5,533 nucleotides of DNA, taken from an uncultured Alphaproteobacteria bacterium (GTDB lineage Bacteria; Pseudomonadota; Alphaproteobacteria; Rhizobiales; Ancalomicrobiaceae). Numbering within the stretch: position 1 is the first letter of the stretch; each line of letters opens with the position of its first letter. The stretch spans positions 1 to 5,533 of the forward strand of contig CALBKH010000054.1 in the NCBI GenBank assembly GCA_937892955.1. Direction: 5' to 3'. Below the pieces are notes generated by a model. The model was not told the DNA's origin and searched no databases. It worked only from the letters and a program-made list of their open reading frames with translations. Below are positions 1 to 5,533 of this stretch, piece by piece. A program made the position numbers and the translations under genes.

Positions 1-1302
1 CCGCTGCGCAACCTCGGCAAGTTCACCTTCGCCGACGTCGCCTCGTTCCGCTTCGGTCAGACCCCGATCCGCGTTCTCGCCGCCTGTGGCACCCTGGTCG
101 TCGTCGCGTTCTACCTGATCGCGCAGATGGTCGGCGCCGGCCAGCTGATCAAGGTCCTGTTCGGTCTCGAGTACTGGATGGCGGTCGTGGTCGTCGGCAT
201 CCTGATGATCGTCTACGTCACCTTCGGCGGCATGGTCGCCACCACCTGGGTGCAGATCATCAAGGCCGTCCTGCTGCTCTCGGGCGCCACCTTCATGTCC
301 TTCATGGTGCTCGCGCACTTCGGCTTTTCGCCGGAAGCGATGTTCCAGAAGGCCATCGAGGTCCATCCGAAGAAGGAAGCCATCATGGCTCCGGGCACGC
401 TGGTCTCGAACCCGGTCTCGGCCGTCTCGCTCGGCCTCGCCCTCATGTTCGGCACCGCCGGCCTGCCGCACATCCTGATGCGCTTCTTCACCGTGAAGGA
501 CGCCCAGGCCGCGCGTAAGTCCGTGTTCTACGCCACCGGCTTCATCGGCTACTTCTACATCCTGACCTTCATCATCGGCTTCGGCGCGATCGTGCTGGTC
601 GCCACCAACCCCGAGTATCTGACGGACGCCACCAAGCCGCTCCTGTCGATCCGCGGCGGCTCCAACATGGCGGCCATCCATCTGGCCGATGCGGTCGGCG
701 GCAACGTGTTCCTCGGCTTCATCTCGGCCGTGGCCTTCGCCACCATCCTCGCGGTCGTCTCGGGCCTGACCCTGTCCGGCGCCTCGGCGATCTCCCACGA
801 CCTCTACGCCACCGTCGTCAAGGGCGGTAAGGCCAACGAGGCCGACGAGATCCGCATCTCCAAGATCTCCACCGTCGTTCTCGGCATCGTCGCGATCCTC
901 CTCGGCATCGCCTTCGAGAAGCAGAACGTGGCGTTCATGGTCGGCCTCGCCTTCGCGATCGCCGCTTCCGCGAACTTCCCCGTGCTGCTGATGTCGATCA
1001 AGTGGAAGGGCTGCACCACCCGTGGCGCCGTCATCGGCGGCTTCCTCGGCCTGATCGCGGCCACCGTCGGCGTCGTCCTGTCGCCGTCCGTGTGGGAAGC
1101 GGTCATGGGCAACCCGAAGGGCTCGGCTCTGATCCAGCTGTCGAACCCGGCGATCTTCTCCATGCCGATCGCCTTCATCGGCATCTGGCTGTTCTCCATC
1201 ATCGACGGCTCGTCCCGTGCGAAGGAGGACAAGGAGGGCTGGGAAGCTCAGTACATCCGCTCCGAGACCGGCATCGGTGCCCAGGGCGCTGCTTCGCACT
1301 GA
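1..1302 (+). CDS. actP: Cation/acetate symporter ActP, C-terminal part (5' end outside window)
   Basis: This is an inner-membrane sodium:solute symporter that takes up acetate and similar short carboxylates. The frame is open from base 1 (PLRNLGKFTFADVASFRFGQ) to TGA at 1300-1302, giving 433 residues. E. coli ActP is about 549, so roughly the first 110-120 residues lie upstream of the window. Long stretches match remembered ActP sequence: GTAGLPHILMRFFTV, ARKSVFYATGFIGYFYILTF, FLGFISAVAFATILAVVSGL, and the tail FIRSETGIG. About ten hydrophobic membrane segments are visible, for example VLAACGTLVVVAFYLIAQMV near residues 25-44 and IFSMPIAFIGIWLFSII near the end. The segment AVVSGLTLSGASAISHDLY is the conserved helix that in this transporter family helps form a sodium site. 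ATG at 127 is an internal Met, not the start. A small DUF485 partner gene often precedes actP, but that position is not visible here. Two hairpins follow the stop. Identification is secure; the exact substrate is inferred. Confidence 0.93.
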   Translation, partial: PLRNLGKFTFADVASFRFGQTPIRVLAACGTLVVVAFYLIAQMVGAGQLIKVLFGLEYWMAVVVVGILMIVYVTFGGMVATTWVQIIKAVLLLSGATFMSFMVLAHFGFSPEAMFQKAIEVHPKKEAIMAPGTLVSNPVSAVSLGLALMFGTAGLPHILMRFFTVKDAQAARKSVFYATGFIGYFYILTFIIGFGAIVLVATNPEYLTDATKPLLSIRGGSNMAAIHLADAVGGNVFLGFISAVAFATILAVVSGLTLSGASAISHDLYATVVKGGKANEADEIRISKISTVVLGIVAILLGIAFEKQNVAFMVGLAFAIAASANFPVLLMSIKWKGCTTRGAVIGGFLGLIAATVGVVLSPSVWEAVMGNPKGSALIQLSNPAIFSMPIAFIGIWLFSIIDGSSRAKEDKEGWEAQYIRSETGIGAQGAASH

Positions 1303-1316
1303 CCCGACGAGACCTT

Positions 1317-1340
1317 CCGGGAAGGGTTCGCCCTTCCCGG
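1317..1340 (+). terminator. Perfect hairpin with TTCG tetraloop just after actP
   Basis: A perfect 10-bp inverted repeat (CCGGGAAGGG at 1317-1326, CCCTTCCCGG at 1331-1340) encloses TTCG, an exceptionally stable RNA tetraloop. It begins 15 bases after the actP stop. It is followed by TCGCCTCTTCC, which is pyrimidine-rich but not a clean T run. It could pause polymerase, protect the actP mRNA 3' end, or act as the first half of a double terminator with the next hairpin. Confidence 0.65.
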
Positions 1341-1355
1341 TCGCCTCTTCCGATC

Positions 1356-1399
1356 CGAAGGCCGGGCCGCGCCAGCGACCCGGCCTTCGCTTTCTTCTC
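1356..1399 (+). terminator. Intrinsic terminator of actP (second hairpin, T-rich tail)
   Basis: A perfect 11-bp stem (CGAAGGCCGGG at 1356-1366 with CCCGGCCTTCG at 1379-1389) encloses a 12-base loop and runs straight into CTTTCTTCTC. A GC-rich stem followed by a T-rich tail is the classic rho-independent layout. It lies 16 bases after the preceding TTCG hairpin, so actP appears to have tandem terminators. This separates actP from the nucleotidyltransferase gene, at least partly, at the transcription level. Confidence 0.75.
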
Positions 1400-1533
1400 C
1401 TCGACAGGGGGCCCCGGAGCGCGCCAGGATGGTGCCCGCGTTCTCCGGCTCCGCACCGGTCGTTCGACCGGCGCGACGCCCCCCCGGTCCTCACCTCGGT
1501 CGGTGAGCGGTCGCGGTAACCGTCCGGTGCCCC
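1400..1533 (+). promoter_or_regulatory. Structured leader upstream of the nucleotidyltransferase gene
   Basis: There is no credible coding sequence here. Visible structures are a hairpin with stem CCGGTC/GACCGG and loop GTTC (1456-1471), extendable past an A-C mismatch to 1452-1475; a CTCACC/GGTGAG hairpin (1490-1507, six-base loop); and a small palindrome CGGT-A-ACCG (1514-1522). GCACCGG at 1453-1459 is exactly complementary to CCGGTGC at 1524-1530, just before the ATG. I find no convincing sigma-70 promoter: TCGACA at 1401 with CAGGAT at 1425 is the closest pair and it is poor. No good Shine-Dalgarno precedes the ATG at 1534. The transcription start must fall here or transcription must read through from actP. 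Confidence 0.4.
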
Positions 1534-3351
1534 ATGCCCAGAGCTTTCGATACCAGCGCCCCTCCTTTCGATCGTCTGTCGTCGGACGAGAGGGCCGAAC
1601 TCCTCGCCGCCCTCGACATCGGCTATTTCCGCCCCGGTGAGACGATCATCACCCGGGGCTCCGTCGCCGATCACCTCCACGTGGTGCTCAAGGGGGCGGT
1701 CGACGAATACGACGACGACGACCATCTCCTCGCCGTCCTCGGCCCCAAGCAGATCTTCGGCATCCGCGCCGTGGTCCACGGCTCGGCCGGCGCCAACTAT
1801 CGCGCCGCCGAGGAGAGCCTCGTCTATCTCCTGCCGAAGGACGTGCTGCTGTCGCTGATCCGCCGCAACCCCGAATTCGCGGTGTTCTTCTACTCCGACA
1901 TCTCCTCGAAACTCGCCGAAGCCGCGCGCACCGAGAAGACCGGTCAGGGCATCGACAGCGTGCTGCGCTGCCGGATCCGCGAGGCGCGCCTGCGCGCCCC
2001 CGTCTTCATCGAGGCCTCCGCCTCGATCGAGGAGGCCGAGCGTCGCATGTCCGAGACCGAGCAGAACAGCCTGCTCGTCCGCGACGGCGACCGCACCGGC
2101 ATCGTCACCCGGACCAACCTCTCCAAGGCCGCCATCCTGCAGAAGCTGCCGCTGACCACGCCGGTCGGCGAGTGCTCGAGCTGGGGGCTGATCGGGGTCG
2201 GCGAGGACGACTTCGTCTTCGACGCACTCATGACCATGACCCGCCACAACAAGCGCCGGCTCGTCGTGATGCGCGACGGCGAGGTGGCGGGGGTCCTCGA
2301 GGACATCGACATCCTCGGCCTCTTCGCCGGCAATTCGCAGCTCATCCCCGGCCGCATCGATCGCGCCAAGAGCCTCGACGACCTCTCCGTCGCCGCCCAC
2401 GACATCCAGGGGCAGGTGGAGCGCCTGCACCGTCAGGGCATCAAGGTGCGCGAGATCGCCGCCGTCACCTCGGACCTCAATCGCCAACTCTTCGCCCAGC
2501 TCTTCGCCATGGTGGCGCCGGAGACGATCCGCGAGGCCGGCTGTCTCTTCGTCATGGGCTCGGAGGGCCGCGGCGAGCAGACCGTGCGGACCGATCAGGA
2601 CAACGGCCTGTTGCTCGCAGCCCCCGTCCCCGAGGCCGATCTGGCGCGCTTCCGCGTCGACTTCCAGGCGGCTCTCGCCTCCTTCGGCTTCCCGCCCTGT
2701 CCGGGCAACGTCATGGTGTCGAATCCGATCTGGTCGCAGACCCTCGACGATTTCGAGGGCCAGCTGCGTCGCTGGATCCTGACCCCCGACGCCGAGAGCC
2801 CGATGCATCTCGGCATCTTCTACGATGCCGCCACCGTCGCCGGTGACGCCGACCTGCTCGTCCGCGCCAAGCGCCGCCTTCTCGACATGATGGCCGGCGA
2901 GACGGCGTCCATCGCCCATTTCGCCAAGGCGATCGATCAGTTCCCGGGACCGGGCGGCGTGATCAGCTCGATCATGGAGACCTTCGGCCGCGAGGAGCCG
3001 ATCGACCTGAAGAAGGCCGGAACCTTCCCGATCGTCCACGGCATCCGCAGCCTCGCCATCGAGAAGGGTCTGACCGAGACCTCGACCTTCGCCCGCATCG
3101 AGCGCATCGCCGAGACCGGCTTCTTCGACGAGGCCTTCGCCCGCGATCTCGCCGCCGCCTTCGGCTGGTTCATGGAGCTGCGGCTGCAGTCCCAGCTGCG
3201 CGCCCATCTCGCCGGCACCACCGAGGGTGAATCGCTGGTCCGTCCCTCCGACCTCACCACGCTCGACCGCGATCTGATGCGCGACGGCCTGCGCATGGTG
3301 AAGCGCTTCCGCGAACTCGTCCGCGCCCATTTCAAGCTGGGGATGTTCTGA
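1534..3351 (+). CDS. cNMP-binding-like / CBS-pair / DUF294 nucleotidyltransferase protein
   Basis: A 605-residue, probably cytoplasmic protein with no signal peptide or membrane segment. Domain order: a cyclic-nucleotide-binding-like fold (about 11-130); a CBS pair (about 150-205 and 210-265), in which GIVTRTN (189-195) fits the adenosine-nucleotide motif and the second copy reads GVLEDID (253-259); a helical linker; a DUF294 nucleotidyltransferase domain (about 300-440); and a DUF294 C-terminal helical domain (about 465-605, with DLKKAGTFPIVHGIRSLAI). The nucleotidyltransferase core GSEGRGEQTVRTDQDN (342-357) keeps the Gly-Ser of the fold and the metal-binding D354 and D356, so catalysis looks intact. 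The fold resembles that of GlnD-type enzymes, but substrate and acceptor are unknown. ATG 1534 is the only start codon after an in-frame stop at 1504-1506; its ribosome site is weak. The stop overlaps the exonuclease start. The family assignment is strong; a role in acetate control is inferred from context. Confidence 0.9.
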   Translation: MPRAFDTSAPPFDRLSSDERAELLAALDIGYFRPGETIITRGSVADHLHVVLKGAVDEYDDDDHLLAVLGPKQIFGIRAVVHGSAGANYRAAEESLVYLLPKDVLLSLIRRNPEFAVFFYSDISSKLAEAARTEKTGQGIDSVLRCRIREARLRAPVFIEASASIEEAERRMSETEQNSLLVRDGDRTGIVTRTNLSKAAILQKLPLTTPVGECSSWGLIGVGEDDFVFDALMTMTRHNKRRLVVMRDGEVAGVLEDIDILGLFAGNSQLIPGRIDRAKSLDDLSVAAHDIQGQVERLHRQGIKVREIAAVTSDLNRQLFAQLFAMVAPETIREAGCLFVMGSEGRGEQTVRTDQDNGLLLAAPVPEADLARFRVDFQAALASFGFPPCPGNVMVSNPIWSQTLDDFEGQLRRWILTPDAESPMHLGIFYDAATVAGDADLLVRAKRRLLDMMAGETASIAHFAKAIDQFPGPGGVISSIMETFGREEPIDLKKAGTFPIVHGIRSLAIEKGLTETSTFARIERIAETGFFDEAFARDLAAAFGWFMELRLQSQLRAHLAGTTEGESLVRPSDLTTLDRDLMRDGLRMVKRFRELVRAHFKLGMF

Positions 3352-3353
3352 TG
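3339..3353 (+). promoter_or_regulatory. Ribosome site and TGATG coupling junction
   Basis: GGGGA at 3339-3343 lies 7 bases before the ATG at 3351, inside the end of the nucleotidyltransferase gene. The stop TGA (3349-3351) and start ATG (3351-3353) share one base. This is a standard translational coupling arrangement and suggests the two proteins are made together in linked amounts. It also supports the ATG at 3351 as the exonuclease start. Confidence 0.8.
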
Positions 3354-4034
3354 TTCGAGCGCATGGTGCGCCGCATCCGTCGGGAGTTCGACCGGCGGCG
3401 GCTCAAGGACCCGCATTGGGCGATGATGTTCGACGAGGACCCTTCGGGCGAGGTGGTGTCGATCGACTGCGAGACCACCGGCTTCGACCTGAAGACCGAC
3501 GAGGTGATCTATGTCTCGGCGATCCGCGTCGCCGGCAACCGGATCCTCACCTCCTCGGCCTTCAACGCGATGATCCGGCCGGAATCGGCGGCGATGCGCG
3601 CCGAGGCGATCCGCGTCCACCAATTGCGCGCCGTCGACGTCGAGAACGGCCGGCCGATGCGCGAGGTCATTCCCGAGTTGCTCGATTTCATCGGCGGTCG
3701 ACCGGTGGTCGGCTATTGGATCGACTACGACGTCTCCATGCTCGACCGCTGCACCTCGCGCGCCTTCGGCTTCCGCCTGCCCAATCGCCGCATCGAGGTA
3801 TCGGAGCTCTACTACGGGCTGAAATACGGCAATGCTCCCCAGGGCACGCAGATCGACCTCTCCTTCAACGCCATCGCCCGCGATCTGGGCCTGCGCGAAT
3901 TGCCGGCCCACGACGCCTTCAACGACGCCCTGTCGGCGGCGGAGATGTACGTGCAGCTGACCGACATGCGGGCGCGCGGCCGGACCATCGCCCGCGAACG
4001 TCTCGACGAGGCCGCCGCCGGTATCTCCTATTGA
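3351..4034 (+). CDS. DnaQ-like DEDDh 3'-5' exonuclease
   Basis: A 227-residue exonuclease expected to remove nucleotides from 3' ends using two metal ions. All motifs are present: Exo I as SIDCETTGF with D39 and E41, Exo II as GYWIDYDVSML with D127 the likely acid, and Exo III as HDAFND with H187 and D192, making it the DEDDh class. The first ~33 residues are basic and arginine-rich (RRIRREFDRRRLKDPHWAMMF); a similar stretch with R-L-K-D-P occurs, as I recall, in homologues that sit beside DUF294 genes. The protein has no polymerase-binding C-terminal extension like that of E. coli epsilon, so I would not call it dnaQ. It overlaps the upstream gene by one base and has its own GGGGA ribosome site. 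The substrate is unknown: it could be short RNA or DNA ends, or a nucleotide linkage made by the partner enzyme. Stop at 4032-4034. Confidence 0.92.
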   Translation: MFERMVRRIRREFDRRRLKDPHWAMMFDEDPSGEVVSIDCETTGFDLKTDEVIYVSAIRVAGNRILTSSAFNAMIRPESAAMRAEAIRVHQLRAVDVENGRPMREVIPELLDFIGGRPVVGYWIDYDVSMLDRCTSRAFGFRLPNRRIEVSELYYGLKYGNAPQGTQIDLSFNAIARDLGLRELPAHDAFNDALSAAEMYVQLTDMRARGRTIARERLDEAAAGISY

Positions 4035-4150
4035 GGCCGATCGAAGCGCCGTCGCCCCGGCGTTCGGGAGCCGCCGCCGGGTCGCGCCCGCGACCGATGC
4101 GCCGGCGGTCGCATCGACGACGGAAAAAACCGCCCGGGGAGCCCCGCGGC

Positions 4151-4180
4151 CCTTGCGTCCTCGCGCGTGCGAGGGCAAGG
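4151..4180 (+). terminator. Strong bulged hairpin, possible end of the exonuclease transcript
   Basis: CCTTGC (4151-4156) pairs with GCAAGG (4175-4180), and CCTCGC (4159-4164) pairs with GCGAGG (4169-4174), giving 12 base pairs with a two-base GT bulge on the left arm and a GCGT loop. The stem is very stable. No T run follows (TCGGCGGCCC), so it is not a textbook intrinsic terminator. It may instead work with Rho, stabilise a 3' end, or belong to a dnaN leader RNA. Confidence 0.45.
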
Positions 4181-4214
4181 TCGGCGGCCCGGCTCCGGGG
4201 ACACCGCCCCGCGT

Positions 4215-4240
4215 ACGGCGCGAACGCGCGCCGTTTCGAG
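4215..4240 (+). terminator. Perfect 8-bp hairpin with short T tract, 38 bases before dnaN
   Basis: ACGGCGCG (4215-4222) and CGCGCCGT (4227-4234) form a perfect stem around an AACG loop. Together with the T at 4234, TT at 4235-4236 makes a run of three Ts, then CGAG. It could be a weak terminator of the upstream operon or an attenuator-like element in the dnaN leader. Which one depends on where dnaN transcription starts, and that is not visible. Confidence 0.4.
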
Positions 4241-4272
4241 ATGTTTCAGGAACGACACTTCGGACGAAATCG

Positions 4273-5415
4273 ATGAGAGTGACAGTCGAGCGTGCGCAAC
4301 TCGTCAAGTCCCTGACCCATGTTCACCGGGTCGTGGAGCGGCGCAATACCATTCCGATCCTCTCCAACGTCCTGATCCGGGCGGAGGGTGGCCAGCTCAA
4401 GCTCAAGGCGACCGACCTCGATCTCGAGGTGTCGGAGGCCGTTCCGGCGATGGTCGAGGAGCCGGGCGCGACCACCGTCCCCGCGCACATGATCTACGAC
4501 ATCGTCCGCAAGCTGCCCGACGGCGCCCAGGTCGAACTCGCCACCCGTCCCGACGGCGCGACGCTCGACATCCGCTCGGGCCGCTCGAAATTCGCTCTGC
4601 AGATGCTGCCGGAGCAGGATTTCCCCGATCTCACCGCCGGCACCTTCACCCACCGCTTCCAGCTTCCCGCCGCCGACCTGAAGCGCCTCGTCGATCGCAC
4701 CTGGTTCGCCATCTCCACCGAGGAGACCCGTTACTACCTGAACGGCATCTACTTCCACGCGGTGACGGTGAACGGCGATCTCAAGTTCCGCGCCGTCGCC
4801 ACCGACGGCCACCGCCTCGCCCAGGCCGAGATGGTCGCGCCGCACGGCTGCGAGGGCATGCCCGGCATCATCGTTCCGAGGAAGACCGTCGGCGAGATCC
4901 AGAAGCTGGTCGACGCCCCCGATGCCGAAGTGACGGTGGAACTGTCGGATTCGAAGATCCGCCTGACCTTCGCCCCCAAGGGCGAGGAGGCCTCGGGCGG
5001 CATCGTGCTCACCTCGAAACTGATCGACGGCACCTTCCCCGACTACGGCCGCGTCATCCCGCAGGGCAACGACAAGGAGATGAAGGTCGATCGCGACGAA
5101 TTCGCCGCCGCCGTCGATCGCGTCTCCACCATCGCCTCCGAGCGCGGTCGCGCCGTCAAGCTGACGGTCGGCGAGGGCCGCCTCGTCCTCTCGGTGACCA
5201 ACCCGGATTCGGGTTCGGCGACCGAGGAACTGGCGGTCGAATACGACGACGAAGCGCTCGATATCGGCTTCAACAGCCGCTACCTGCTCGACATCGCCTC
5301 GCAGCTCGAGACCGACACGGCGGTCTTCCGCCTCGCCGATCCCGGTTCGCCGACCCTGATCCAGGACATCGGCTCCGACAACGCCCTCTACGTGCTGATG
5401 CCGATGCGGGTGTGA
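4273..5415 (+). CDS. dnaN: DNA polymerase III beta subunit (sliding clamp) DnaN
   Basis: DnaN forms the ring-shaped dimer that encircles DNA and tethers polymerase III and repair factors. Taking the ATG at 4273 gives 380 residues, close to the usual 366-375, with the expected opening MRVTVERAQLVKSLTHVHRV followed by ERRNTIPILSNV. The longer reading from TTG 4153 adds 40 unrelated Pro/Arg-rich residues and was not used. Three repeated clamp domains are covered: about 1-122, 130-250 and 252-380. Diagnostic stretches are ATDGHRLA (176-183), IDGTFPDYGRVIP (251-263) and the C-terminus YVLMPMRV (373-380). H180, R181, L182, P256, V261 and the terminal Met-Pro-Met belong to the pocket that binds clamp-interacting peptides, so that pocket looks intact. 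The ribosome site is weak: CGGA at 4261-4264, 8 bases before the ATG, while AGGA at 4248 is too distant. Neither dnaA nor recF is next to it within the window. Identification is secure. Confidence 0.97.
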   Translation: MRVTVERAQLVKSLTHVHRVVERRNTIPILSNVLIRAEGGQLKLKATDLDLEVSEAVPAMVEEPGATTVPAHMIYDIVRKLPDGAQVELATRPDGATLDIRSGRSKFALQMLPEQDFPDLTAGTFTHRFQLPAADLKRLVDRTWFAISTEETRYYLNGIYFHAVTVNGDLKFRAVATDGHRLAQAEMVAPHGCEGMPGIIVPRKTVGEIQKLVDAPDAEVTVELSDSKIRLTFAPKGEEASGGIVLTSKLIDGTFPDYGRVIPQGNDKEMKVDRDEFAAAVDRVSTIASERGRAVKLTVGEGRLVLSVTNPDSGSATEELAVEYDDEALDIGFNSRYLLDIASQLETDTAVFRLADPGSPTLIQDIGSDNALYVLMPMRV

Positions 5416-5441
5416 GCCCGCGGATCGGCACGACGAAACGA

Positions 5442-5480
5442 GATGGCGGCCGGCGGTGCGATCCGTCGGCCGTCGTCGTT
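5442..5480 (+). terminator. Long hairpin after dnaN, likely terminator
   Basis: CGGCCGGCGG (5447-5456) pairs with CCGTCGGCCG (5463-5472) around a six-base loop TGCGAT, with one G-T wobble. Pairing continues outward to 5442 and 5477 with two further wobbles, giving about 15 pairs. The tail GTTCC is short on T. The hairpin starts 26 bases after the dnaN stop and has the expected place and stability for a terminator, although the tail is poor. Confidence 0.55.
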
Positions 5481-5533
5481 CCGAGGCGGCCACACCACGC
5501 GGAACGTCATCGGGCGCTCCGTTTCGGTGGCGG

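Larger units (their letters stand above)
4035..4272 (+). promoter_or_regulatory. Hairpin-rich gap between exonuclease and dnaN
   Basis: No credible gene is present. The dnaN frame stays open upstream to a TTG at 4153, but that reading is a proline/arginine-rich product typical of non-coding GC-rich DNA. Visible inverted repeats: CCCGGCG/CGCCGGG (4056-4062/4075-4081), CGATGCG/CGCATCG (4095-4101/4110-4116), a long bulged stem at 4151-4180 and a perfect 8-bp stem at 4215-4234. An A6 tract lies at 4124-4129. The region must hold the end of the exonuclease transcript and probably the dnaN promoter, but I could not pick out -35/-10 elements, DnaA boxes or a CtrA-type site. Confidence 0.5.

Noticed and set aside
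1401..1430. TCGACA ... CAGGAT as a sigma-70 promoter
   Set aside because: Only three of six bases match in the -10 element. The pair is not convincing in GC-rich sequence directly after a terminator tail.
1002..1640. 212-codon + strand frame spanning the end of actP and the gap
   Set aside because: It overlaps both real genes in another frame, and the product is Arg/Pro-rich without motifs. The region between also contains the terminator hairpins.
3954..3968. QLTDM in the exonuclease as a sliding-clamp-binding motif, tempting because dnaN is next door
   Set aside because: Only the first two residues fit the QL(S/D)LF pattern, and it lies in the helix following the Exo III motif rather than in a free tail.
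3351..4034. Calling the exonuclease gene dnaQ (replicative epsilon subunit)
   Set aside because: It has a basic N-terminal extension, lacks the polymerase-binding tail, and is coupled to a DUF294 gene, which points to a separate DnaQ-like family.
4153..4272. 40-residue N-terminal extension of DnaN from TTG 4153
   Set aside because: The known DnaN N-terminus begins exactly at the ATG at 4273. The extension is Pro/Arg-rich and its start codon lies inside a strong hairpin.
2937..4307. 456-codon open frame on the minus strand across the exonuclease gene
   Set aside because: It lies opposite two well-supported genes. Its product is rich in Arg, Gly, Ala and His with no recognisable domain, as expected from antisense reading of GC-rich coding DNA.
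4246..5493. 415-codon open frame on the minus strand across dnaN
   Set aside because: It mirrors dnaN codons, has a low-complexity Gly/Asp/Val/Arg composition and no ribosome site, and dnaN is unmistakable on the + strand.
5443..5532. Possible gene start ATG at 5443 running off the window
   Set aside because: The start sits in the long dnaN terminator hairpin, the ribosome site is weak, and the 30 residues (MAAGGAIRRPSSF...) resemble neither RecF nor anything else I recognise.

Overview
The window is GC-rich with strong G/C third-position preference. The DnaN protein (opening MRVTVERAQLVKSLTHVHRV, then ERRNTIPILSNV) looks alphaproteobacterial, most likely Hyphomicrobiales (Rhizobiales). This assignment rests on remembered family sequences, not a search. 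All four recognisable genes lie on the + strand; the long open frames on the other strand are compositional shadows.

Layout: (1) Bases 1-1302 are the C-terminal ~433 residues of a cation/acetate symporter (ActP), cut off by the window edge. (2) Bases 1303-1533 hold two back-to-back hairpins that look like a terminator for actP, then a structured leader. (3) Bases 1534-3351 encode a 605-residue protein with a cyclic-nucleotide-binding-like domain, a CBS pair, a DUF294-type nucleotidyltransferase domain and the DUF294 C-terminal helical domain. (4) Bases 3351-4034 encode a DEDDh 3'-5' exonuclease of the DnaQ type, joined to the previous gene by a TGATG stop/start overlap. (5) Bases 4035-4272 are a hairpin-rich non-coding gap. 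(6) Bases 4273-5415 encode the DNA polymerase III sliding clamp, DnaN, complete. (7) Bases 5416-5533 contain a long hairpin likely to end dnaN transcription and no convincing gene.

How it fits together: ActP imports acetate and related short acids. From family knowledge, the DUF294 nucleotidyltransferase and DnaQ-like exonuclease pair recurs next to acetate or solute symporters and acetyl-CoA synthetase genes in Proteobacteria, but I know of no established biochemical role for it. The sensor-like N-terminal domains, intact nucleotidyltransferase motif and tightly coupled exonuclease make a nucleotide-based control module for acetate use a reasonable hypothesis. This pair is the least understood part of the window. 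dnaN is a core replication gene that probably has its own promoter; its closeness to the exonuclease may be coincidental, since that exonuclease does not look like the replicative proofreading subunit.
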